DNA of 64,000 nucleotides from contig CALNVZ010000649.1 in NCBI GenBank assembly GCA_940671915.1, forward strand, positions 2,818,436 through 2,882,435. Reading direction: 5' to 3'. Every line of letters begins with the position of its first letter. Positions within the stretch are counted from its first letter, which is position 1. This DNA comes from Paracentrotus lividus. Lineage: Eukaryota; Echinodermata; Echinoidea; Camarodonta; Echinidae. Position numbers and translations under genes: made by a program. Positions 1-12,100 of the stretch are shown here, piece after piece. The notes below the pieces were generated by a model. That model was not told where the DNA came from, ran no database searches, and saw only the letters and a list, made by a program, of their open reading frames with translations.

Positions 1-192
1 TTCCTTATCCCTGAGTCGTTCCGTCAGCTGCTGGAAGGCCTCGTTCTGAGCTGCTCCGTTGCGTTTCTGGTCCTTCTGCTGAGCATCTCTCTCCTTCTCC
101 AGCTCCTTCTCTTTACCAGCAATGGCTGCCTGGAGACGGCTGATGATCGCATCTTTCTCCCCCAGGGACCGGTGGTGGTTATCCTCCGCATC
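1..192 (-). CDS. CDK5RAP2: Exon 22 (runs off window): residues 659-722, coiled coil
   Basis: At least 64 codons from acceptor TCTCGTAG, open to position 1. DAEDNHHRSLGEKDAIISRL continues as QAAIAGKEKELEKER, ending QQLTERLRDKE at the edge. The GEKDAIISRLQ block again echoes the EKDxxIxxL repeat. It is GC-richer than neighbouring introns. A decayed copy of its 5' end lies 218 bp upstream. Confidence 0.92.
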
Positions 193-3100
193 CTACGAGA
201 TGGAACAAGAGCCAACGCCAATTATTGACATTCTAGTTTTTTCATTTTGATATTTGAATCACTGTAATTAACGGCATAGAGAGATTTCAAAGAGCCTTCA
301 TGCTATATAGGAATATATTTATTATTCAGCTCATTAAAAAAAGATGGAAAATTATTCTTGGAGATGGCATCATCCTCCCCCATGGACCAATGGTGGTTAT
401 TCCCTGCATCTTAAGAGGTTGGGATAGAACAAGATTTACTCACTGACACTATAAGAATTTAATCTGCTATGATTATCACAGAATATATACATATATATAT
501 ATATATTGTTGTTTAATTAATTTTGATTCGTAACAGGGAAAAATTGTAAGTTTGTATTACTTCACACATGTATGATTATGATATAAATATATTGACAGTT
601 GATTTTACTGTGGACTAACTTTAGTATCTGTAGTTTGATGTCAACAATGGTATTACTTTTTTCTTTACAAAAGTTACAATATGACTTACATGATTTGCTT
701 TGTTCAATGCCTTGACACTGTCAGACAGCTGTTTGTTCTTGTTCTCCAAATCCTTCATCTTAGCTTCCAGTTCCTGAAAATAATGATTAAAAGAAGAAAA
801 TGACACTATAGCAAAGTGTTATGATGAAAACTGAAAATTTGATTCATTTCTCCTTATTAAATCAAATCTATCATGTACAAGTACTAGTGGTATTTTCCCA
901 TTAAGGATATGTTTATACTGGATGCTAAGGTATTGCTATACATCGAATGGACACTTGTAGGTTCTGGAATAGCGTCTCTTTCCGTAGCTTCACTCTAGAT
1001 CTGTGCCCTGTAACATAAATATTTACGATCAATTGCAAATCATAACCCTCTATGTTACAGGGCAAAGATCTGATATCTACTTTTTAAATGCAGTTTATGA
1101 CATACAGTACATGTACATGTACCTATTAAAAAACTCCATAAAATTATCCACAAATCCTATTAAAGCCTTCCACTAAAGAATGATATTGTGGTAAGTATAT
1201 TTTTCAGCCTCATTAATTGTTTCAGTAGATGAAATCCCGAGATCTAACAGCAGTTGGTCCCATTCTATGATTGTCTAATACCACAAGGGATAAACCCATT
1301 TGGTCTACCAACAATGTGGTCTAAATTCCCCTGGGTCTTATATATAGTTGATCTAATTCACCCTGACCAATGGTTCTAATTGCCAATTTGTCTAAAGCCC
1401 GCCTCACACTGTGCGATTTGTTGCGATGCAATTTTAAAAACAAATGGCAGTTTGCATTAAATGTGACATTTTGAAACATGCAAAAGTATCTTATGGGAGG
1501 TAAAAGTCATACAGGAACACTGTAATCGAAATTTTGTTCCAATTCCAGCCTTTAATTTGGAGTAAAGTTCAATTTAGCTTAAAATCACAAGATCGCTGTG
1601 ACGTCATTGCGATATGGAAACAATTTGATTTTATACAGAGAAGGGGGGTTCGCAATCACCCTTAATTTTAATTTTAGTATTCAGAGGAATACCCAGAACT
1701 TTGGAAAGCATGAATTTCATTGTTTGAATGTTCTTATCAAACATTATAACACTTTCCTCCAAAATCGCATTGCAGCAAATCGCACAGTGTGAGGCGGGCT
1801 TTATTACATGTAGCTAAATTGTCTACCTACATTTTCCTCTAATCCCAAATGAATATTTGGTCCATTTCCAGTTAGTTACAGGAATTGACTAAATGGTATC
1901 AGACCAAGTGGACATTAGATGAAATCAATATTAAACAAAATGGGAATTAGACCAAATGGTAAATTGGCAAAGTGGCAATTAGACCAAAAGGTAATTAGAT
2001 GAACTGGTTGTAGATAAAATGGAATTAGACCATGTGGTATTATACAATCTAAGAATTAGACCAACTGCTGTTAGACCAAGTGGATATAAAGCTATATAAA
2101 TACTAACCCCTAGTCTGTTAGCATCTTCCATGGTATCAGCGTTGGCCCTGTCTAGGTCTCTCTGATGATCCCGAAGGTTCTGTTTCAATCTTCTCAGTTC
2201 ACCTTCCTTAGCATCCAATGCTTTTATTCTATCTTCATTTGCTTCCTACACACAACATAAATAACAACAATGATTATAGGAATCTATATGATGCCTTCTA
2301 CCTAGAACTTGTATTCCGAGAAACGCGAGGAAACATACAGGGGAAACAAAATAATTTGCAATAACAATAATACTAATAATGATTGTAATGATGATTTGTG
2401 ATATCGAATGAGGTATACAGCAGAAGAGCGAACATCAATGAAAATATTAATTCATTTTCTGTGTGGTACATGAACACTGAAAGGTTCTTGAAGTAGAACA
2501 CTGAATAAAAGTAGTCACTGATATCTCTAAATTGGCAACACAATATTTTTTACCTACAAATAGGCAATTCTTATTATAGTGGAAAGTGTTTTAGTAATAA
2601 ATTAATATTAAATATAGATTTAAAATGCTATAAAAATTGTACAAGGGAAAAAAATATATAATCGTTACCAATTTGAGGAAGGAAAAGTGATTCATAGATC
2701 TTTGGGATAAGATTTAATCATAACAATAGTTTGTATAACATTGAATGGACCATTATGTGATTGTTTCCTAACCTGCAATGCTTTATCTCTGTCTGCTAGG
2801 CGGTCCCTCAGGTCTTGTAAGATGCTTTCAGTTGAAGCTTGCTGAGCCTGAGTAGGAGCGGGGAGAGGAGAAAAGAAATAAATTAAAGCAAAAACAGTTG
2901 AATATTCATTGAATAAGTGAATATTGAGTTTTAAGTACTAAAAGTGGTCCAATATGTACCACATATGAATTCTTGTTAGTACCAGAACTTATCACACAAC
3001 AAAAAATGTGTAGTACAAAATAACTTACATGTAAGTAACCAAAACTTGGATCAGGGGGGCGGGGGTTCCACAAAGAATTAATTTAGACTTAAAGTCGCCT

Positions 3101-6100
3101 TAACTTCTACGCGTATCTTGTTTTATAACGCACAATTTGATCAATAAACTTCTCAATGGCCCGCATCTCCCGAGCATGGTCTGTCCAATGAGGTGATGCA
3201 TAATTGAACGCATGAAACTAACAATTTTAAGTGCGATTTTTTAGTCTACTTTAATATCTTTTTGTGAAACACCCCCCAGGAGTCTCCTTTACAAAGAGTC
3301 AGTTTGTGTTAAAGTAGCACTTAAATCACAGCACATTAAATGAATTTAATGCATCTCATTAACTAATCTCATTGATAGACTTCCCATTAGTGCATATCCC
3401 CTGGGCATGACCTGACCAATAAGGTGATCATTTATAATATACTATGTAACTAGGAAATTAAGTGACTTTAAGTCAAACTTAACTCTCTGTAAAACAGACC
3501 CCTGAATTAAAAAGATCCCCTTCCTATAAAAATTAACTTGTTAATAGACGAGTAACAACAAATGTAGATAACTTACAGAAAATACAGCCAAATTTGCAGC
3601 ATACAGTATGTTCATATTACAATGTATCTTACAATCACTAATGAACATTCATCTACATGTATACATACAGATAATGGCTAAGTACTAACATGATTGTGTA
3701 ATGGGTAAACAAATCCAAGACAGGGAACAAACACAACCTACATCTACCTACTACATGTATGAATGCACAAACTTATGAATACTTCCTCTACAACTGTAGG
3801 TACATGCACATGAAAATTTGGTTTAAAAAGTTATTGGATTTTTATGTATGTATTCAACCCGTCCCCCCCCCCCCCATAAATAAATTGTATGGTTATCATG
3901 CAGTTCATCGTATCTACATGGGATGACAAAGGTATTATAAGGAAAAGTAACATTTCTGAAATTTTGGCCCTCCTTCATTAAAAAATACAGATTTTTTTTT
4001 TGTTCATGAATTGCAATTAAATGCAGTGAAAATGAAAGCATGTTGGTCAAAATTTGTTTGTACGAAACTACTTTTTATCATAAAGTATTAAAACAATGAA
4101 CATGAATGATATTCTTTATTTAATTTTACAAAAGAAATTAGAATTTCCTTTTTTTTTAAATGGGGATATAGCCAGGTGATATATTTACAAAATGTCAATG
4201 TATCAATAGTATAGAGAATAAGGACAAATTAGATATTACATGAATACAGAGTAACTACCAATGATTAAGAACCTGGCACAAAGAAAGTGTATTAAAGTTG
4301 AATTAAGAAGACGATCCCAAATATTGAGATATTTATATTAATAGCATCCTTACAACCCCAAAAAATACTGAGTGGCGTTTCAACCCCAAAAATAAGTTAA
4401 GAATAGTGAATTTTAACGATGTACCCCTACCCATATTTTCCGAGTTCACTCCCCAGGGATGCGTACTAATACTAGTGTTCTCTCCGTCGACGTCACAAAC
4501 GGGAATTCGGTCTTGGCGAAGTAAACACAAGGCATGCCGTGTGTACACACTGACACATTTATATGAATCTACTTGTGTGTCAGAACTTTTATTTTATCGT
4601 TATTAAGTTTATGTGAATGATTTTAAAACAGAAAAAAAAATTGAAGCAATGTCATACAGTCAATAATATGCCTCTAAATTGCTAGAATATTCTTATTTGT
4701 AGCATTTTAAGACGAGGGCCGTTGGCGAAACAAGTCAATAATACTGACTGTTTAGTGTTAGCGGTTTGGAAATCAGCTAGTTGTGGTGTGCAGTTGTCAA
4801 TTTGCGAAACGTAAATGCTTTATAAAAGTAGATTTATTGAAATACTCATTCTCCAAAAATATGATAACTGCCCTCTAATATCGATAACTATGATACAAGG
4901 ATAATATGAAATTTGATCGGATGTGCTCCGGTCATCGCGTTAGGGACGCTAAGTAGTCGTGTTGTAAGTATTCTTCTGGTTGTGATTGCGCCGGCTCTTG
5001 AAGCCAAGTCGCTACCGGAATGGTCTGCGCTTTGCCGCCGGCGCGCGTTGCCTGGCTAGCTAGCTATAATGTGCTAGTGTTCGTTTTTGCGCTCACTTAT
5101 ACGGAAAACAGTCGGTATAGGCCTCGGTAGTGTGAATTGTTTATCATTTCTTTGTGACGTTGCTTCATCATCTTTCCTATATGTCTTCGATTCATAGAAG
5201 GGTCTTTTGTACTTCCCCATTTGATCTTGAAAACTTCTCAAAAAGAATTAACGAATCATCATAAGCAAGCCACAGAAATGCACAGTTATTAGTATTACAG
5301 CGAAGCAACACACACAAATAAAACTACACAATTTTACACACGTATACGGAACAAGCTGCTCAAAGCTGCGTGTTGCACTGTTGTGACGACCGGATCTAAC
5401 AATGTACGTCACCCTCACAGAACTCGATCGTATACTCGGAGTTATAAAAAATATATAAAATAGTGAAATATCAATAAATAACTCATTGTTTGCAATAGTA
5501 CTTCAACATTAAGACTTGGAAATCGTGTTATTCATACTATTGTTATATAGGATAGTAAAGATTTGTATTTATCCTTAATTATTTGATTGACTTTCTGAAA
5601 AAATTGGTAAAATACATCTAACCTCTATCTGCGCATCATATCTGTATCAACATCCAGACGCAGATAACAACATATACCCGGCCGTGACGTCACCCTAGAG
5701 TGTACTAGAGTACACTAGTCTTTCACGCCCAGGCAGGAGGCTAATTTCATGAACTATCAAACCAGAATATTGAGAAGCCAGAGGATTTTTGTGATATGCT
5801 ATCTCTTTGAACAACTTATATATGCTATATTATCTGTAGAACCCAATTTAATGGAAATTCATCCCCTTCTTAATTCAACTTTAACAAGAAATACCACAAA
5901 AATTACAATATACAAAAAAAAAAATGTATGCACCAAAATCCCTAATAGTTTGGAAAACATTTGAAAAACAATGATTACTTTTGATCTATGTGTTTAATAA
6001 ACCACACTTGGAGGTTATGGATATGTCATATTGATCATATTTTCCAAGCCAATACAGCCAAGATACAAAGAAACATGCAAATGATTTAAAAGATACATTT

Positions 6101-9100
6101 TTAACAAACATGTATACTGTACAGTTAAATAGAAAAGGACAAAAATCATGCAGAAAATGAATACTATAGAAAATCTTTAATAGATGAGTTTTAAATGAAA
6201 ATGCCCCAAGAGATATAACCATGCATGATGCGAAGAAATGTTTCAACATTATAAAATTTACATCACATAAAAACTTACATCAGGCAAGCTGGCATTCTTT
6301 GCGAGCTCCATATAGTCCTATTCAGATTAGTAATGAATGAATGATTTAAAAACAATATCATGAAAAATGATGACATCGGCATGCAGATGAAAATAGTTTT
6401 ATTATCAATTTAGTGCGATGATATCATTTTAGTCTGTAAAGTTCACATGGATGCATTTTGGTCTGTACTCTATAGTCCACAGAGCTTCCAGTACAGAATG
6501 GTATAAATCTCACACTAGATAATTGTATAAACAACAATTTCTCTCCCCTCTATTTAATACAATTTTTCATGAAAATTAACCAACTCTTTTTAAATGGTTT
6601 CTTGGGTAGAAAATGAAAGGTGGGTGGGGGTTAGAGAATGCATAGTGAATATTGTTATTCCGTGCATAATTGATCAAGCATGAATGACTGGTACTCTGCA
6701 TGCATTGTGAATGTTTTGTCAAGTGGAACAAATCAAAGTTCATCTGCGAAATGGCCTCATTTTATATTACCAGATAAAAATATATCTAGTATTAATAGCA
6801 AACACCCTTTAATTTTCTTTCACATAATCTGCATTGTAAACGCAAGTTATGGGAGTGCAGTAGTGACAAGTTGTTTTCAATATACATGTACATGTATATC
6901 ACTGTCAATGTCAATGATTTAACTTCAAGCATATCTCACCCTCATACATTTGTGACCTGCTGGCCTAAAACCACTAATAAGTCACATACAGTTTGTCCCA
7001 CAAAAAATGCTAATGGCCCTTTAGATGGGAATAATAGTAAAACTACAATATTATATTATTTATATCTCTACATTCGTAAACTACAGTTTATTTTCTGTAA
7101 CTGGATGAGATTTTTTGTGATATGGTCTTATAATCACAAAGATATGAGCATTTTTTCATCACACATCAGGAAACCTCTCCATCCAAGTTTTATATTAAGT
7201 AGTACCGGGTATATCAAATAAAAGAAACCCAAGTTTAATCATTAATAATTTTTAAAATATTTCAGTAGTGATTATGAAATTTATATCACTGTAAAGTGCA
7301 ACTCATTACCATTCTAATGATATGTCCTTCAGCTCACCAATATCACACATCCCTGAACGCCATTGTTCTGAAAAAGTCTTGCAAAATTACTACTGACATA
7401 TTTTTCAAAGTATTAATCATAAAACTTGGGTTTGTTTTATTCGATACATCCTTTACTACTCAATAAAAACTTGGATGTAGAGGTTTCCTGATGTGTAATG
7501 ACAAAATGCTCATATCTTTGTGATTCTTGGACCATATCACATAAAATTTCATCCAGTTGTAGAAAACAAATTGTAGTTTACGGGTGTAAAGATATAAACA
7601 ATATAATATTGTAATTTTAATATTATACCCATCTAAAGTGCCACTAGCATTTTTTGTGAGACACACTGTATGTAGAACAGAGCAAATAGCAGGAGAACCA
7701 GGTTTTTTCTGCATGGCATATAATTGATAGCCCTTATTCAAACATGATATTTAACATGATTATACTTTAGCAAACTACAAGTGTTTGGTATGGGGAAAGC
7801 TTGGAATCTCTAGTTTCAGAAACCAATTAAGACCAAACTACTAATTCTGAAGACTTATTGGTCATTTATGGCCTGCAGGTCGGACATAAGGTTAACAAAT
7901 TAAAAATATATATATATTTAAACAAGTTCAACAAGTTTCTTATGTATTATCTAATTTCATTCAAACTGCAAAGACAAATAATTAAATGAATGAATAAATA
8001 AAGATCTTTGTGCCGTTTGTTATTTCCTCCTTCTAAGCACTTAAATGCCCTAACTAAATAACCCTTTAATAGACACTAATTAAACATGTTTTTCCAACCT
8101 TAACAAGTCTGTCCTTTTCTTGAAGTCCTTTCGTGAGTCTTTGAATGGTTTTCTCTTTTAGATCCAGCTGATGCTGTCCATCGTCAAGCAGATTCTGATT
8201 TTGAATTAAAAAGGCAGAAAATGATAAGATCGGAACATGCTTCAGAGATGATAAGCAATATATAATTTAACTGTACACAATATCAGGGGGTGACTCAACC
8301 AGCTGTCCGTAGCATTATGCACAAATTTTTGAATGACTTGAAAATGCAAAAGCCAAAAACAGATGCCTAAAATGTTTGGCTGTCCATATACAGGACAACT
8401 TTACGCACAGCATCGTGAAGCAACCCCTAGGACATATACAGAATCAAGAACACACACAAAACAATTTTTTTTTGGGGGGGGGCATGGGATCATCCTTAGT
8501 GTCCAAAATATTATAATAGAGAGACACCACTTCAAAACTCTTCTTAAAGTTTCTTAAAATAATTTACTGACACTATCCATATACATGTATATTGGTACAA
8601 GAATGTTTCCATAAATGGGTGTCCTACTTTATAATCAAGATTGAAGTATTACCTGGTAATGTTGTTCAATGGCATCTGTATTTTCTTTGGATTTAGCTTT
8701 TGCATCTTGAAGTTGGTCCTTTAGAAGCTGCAAAGTGAAAAGAAATCAATTATTCCAAATCAACAACAAAACTCAATTTACGTTGTTGTAGCCAAAATAA
8801 TTTGGAATGAATCTGTTACCCCTTATATTGTTCCAAAACATAAAGTGTACCAACAACAAATATTTTCATGTTCCATGATTTTCAAAAGATCTTTTTTGGA
8901 GACGATATCAGAACACGTCAAATTGAGACTAGAATTAGACTGCTACCCATCAGCAGCCTCAGTGCAAAATATAACACAAATCCACTGCAAATCGCAAGCA
9001 ACTTGATTAACTCATAGATTTACCACGTGACTGTGCATAGCAAGCACATGGTAGATGGCCTGACTTCACATTCATTCTGTATGCTTGAGATTTTGTTTAG

Positions 9101-12100
9101 AACGGGAATATAACTGCTGTTTTGATTTTTTTCCCATTATAAACACTACATGTACATGTCACCAATCAATCCTTCATTGTTATCAAAATGTCAAAACATT
9201 CAAATCTCTTCAGATACGCACAGGGACGTCATTTCAAAGCAACATATACCAAACAATATGATTAATTTCACAGATTTCATGTCCCTTGAAAGTAAGAACG
9301 AATGTATGCTGTACCTTGATTGCATCTTCTTTCTGTTTAACCATGCCATCAGTTTGGTCCTCTGCATCCCTTGCCTCATCTCGAAGCCTATCTAACTCCT
9401 GCTGTCTCCTAGCCATTGAACGTTGCAATCGCTGTAGCCAAAGAAACACCAATATAAGGATTGACTCAAAGATTTTCATATTCATTTTCAATCAAAGCAT
9501 ACAAACATGACACCATTTACACAACATGGACCTAATGAAATGAAAGTGTTGTACAATTGCTATGTAATCTGGATGGTCCTTGGCGTATCTTGCCTCATTT
9601 ACAAGCCTATCTAATTCCTGCTGTCTCCTAGTCATTGAACGTTGCAATCGCTGTAGCCAAAGAAAACACCAATGTGAGGATTGACTTAAAGATTTTGATA
9701 TTGTTTCTTATTTAAGAAAACACAAATGATACCATTTAGACTACATGGAACTACCAATGAAATGAAAGTATTGTAAAATTGCTATGGAATCTGGATGGTC
9801 CATGGCGTCTCTTGCCTCATCTCGAAGCCTATCTAACTCCTGCTGTCTCCTAGCCATTGAACGTTGCAATCGCTGTAGCCAAAGAAACATCAATATAAGG
9901 ATGGACTCAAAGATTTTCATATCCATTTTCAATCAAAGCATACCAAAAATAACACCATTAAGACTACATGGAACCAATGAAACAAAAGTATTGGAGTTAG
10001 ATTTTTAAATCAAAACTTAAAACTTGTCTTGCTCACCCATTCATTGCTCTTTCATAGTTTAATAGTTTATTGGGTGTCAAAAAAAAAGAAAAAAGGAAAA
10101 GATGAACTTTAAAAGGGTGTACATGTACTTCATTATTTTCATTCTTAAAAAATAATAAAGAAAAAAAGAAAAACAAAAAACAGAAAAGTTTATTTCTCAC
10201 CTCATTCTCTAGGTCTTTGGTGTGTAACTGTGATCTCATATCTGCTAGTTTCTCTTCTAATTCAGATAAGGAAGATTGCTGCTGCTCCATACCCTAAAGT
10301 ATTAAATTAAATTAGAAATAAAAAAATAAAATTGAATTTCGTTGTCCTTCAAGAAAAACATGACACATTTTAACCACATCAGTTGAATTCATACTGGTTC
10401 AAATGAAATTATACAATAGAAGATAAAGTCAATACAAACATTTATGATGCTCCAATCCTCCAAATGCTCCAAATTTTATTGTCCGAAACGGAGATTTATT
10501 CTGCCCCTTTTCTCATGGGCCCGGAAGCCGCTGAGCAGCACCAGAAGGACATTGCTCTATCCCCCTCTTGTTGAACGCCAAACAGGGAAGCAGCAACTAC
10601 CATTTTTTAACGTCTTTTGGTATGACGCGGCCGGGGCTCGAACCCATGACCTCCCGATTATGAGGCGGACGCTCTATCCACTGAGCCAACACAATTATAG
10701 TTAGGCACAACCAAAAAAAGTTAAAAGATATAAAATTGTTAAACCAATTTACAGCTGGACAGTTCAAATACATTGACTTCCTATTACCTTGAAATGACTG
10801 CATCAATGGGAAAATATCAACAACGAATAGTACATAGCATTGACAATAAATCCACAAACCTTATACCCCCGTCACACTGAGCTCGTTCCTACTACGTCCT
10901 TGCAAATTTTGCCGAACGGGCATAGTCTGTGTGTAAACTGAAGTGGACGTAGTAAATACTTCTTAGACTGTTACGAACTTCATGGACTAGCTCGGTCGGA
11001 TTTCAAAAAGTGTTAAAAAATCGGGCGCCCATCTCGTCCTAAAATTTAACGGGTGGCAAGTACCTGAAACGAGATGGACGTATACAACGAAATTGCCGTA
11101 CTTAAATCGTTCTAAAGATGTGCTAGGACGTCATACAAACGAGCATTGTATATTAATTATTCAAGTTCTAAATAAACGTAGTGACAACGTTTCCTTAAAC
11201 GGGTAGGACTTAACTCTGAACGAGAAGGACGTACTATGAACATACGTTTCAATTTTTAAACAGAACGGCATGTCATAATTCCGTCCACACTGAGCTAGTT
11301 TCTCACTGCGTCTAGGTAGTTCTTGGTGAACGGGCTCAATCTGTTTCACACGGACTGAACGTAGTGCAGACCTTTTAGAATCTAGTACAAGACCGTTTAC
11401 AATCTGTTTACGAACTTGGCGAACGCCCGAACGGAGAGAACGGAAAAGGCATTCCGAATTTTTTTGAACATGTCAAAAAAATCGTACTGGCTTCAAGTTC
11501 TAAAATTAAACGTAGTGACAAGTTCCTTAACGGGTAGGACTACTCCGAACGAGAAGGACGTACTACGAACGTGGTACCTAACTTTTACATGCTCGCATAG
11601 CACTATTTAGTGACCGTACGTGCTACGAACGGTATAAAGAGTGAACGAGCAGTTTACTCGTTCTGAACTGGATAACAACGTATTGCGGACAATCTGTTTA
11701 CGAACTTGGCGAACGGGCCCGAACGGAGAGAACGAAAGGCATTCCGATTTTTTTGAACAATGTTCGCAAAAAATCGTACTGCCTTCCAGTTCTAAAATTA
11801 ATACGTAGTGACAACGTTCCTTAAAACGGGTAGGACTTACTCTGAACGAGAAAGGACGTACTACGAACGTGGTACCCTAACTTTTAATCATGTCTGCGCA
11901 TAGGCACTTTAGTGACCGTTTGGACGTGCTATCGAACGGTATAGAGTGAACAGCAGTTTACTCGTTCTGAACTGGATAACAACGTATTACGGACGCGAAT
12001 AAAGACGGAATTGACGTAACGAGAACTATTTATTGAACTGCTAGCATCGTATTCAAGAAATTATTTTTCAAAAGTTATAAGTTCCAACCGACCAAAAGCC

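Larger units (their letters stand above)
9345..10000. repeat. Tandem ~220 bp repeat (3 units) carrying exon 15 and its two partial copies
   Basis: The three acceptors are at 9431, 9650 and 9872 (spacing 219 and 222). Shared intron words such as TTGACTCAAAGATTTTCATA and ACCATTTAGACTACATGGAA extend the homology beyond the exon. Units 2 and 3 are closer to each other than to unit 1 across CATCCAGATT...ATAGCAATT. This points to two rounds of duplication. Confidence 0.88.

Noticed and set aside
9780-9872. Outer exon 15 copy as a mutually exclusive exon
   Set aside because: It lacks a usable donor and the 3' half of the exon, so it cannot replace exon 15.
10621-10690. tRNA-Met-like gene on the minus strand
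   Set aside because: A and B boxes and a CAT anticodon loop are visible, but the acceptor stem does not pair and a shared SINE body follows.
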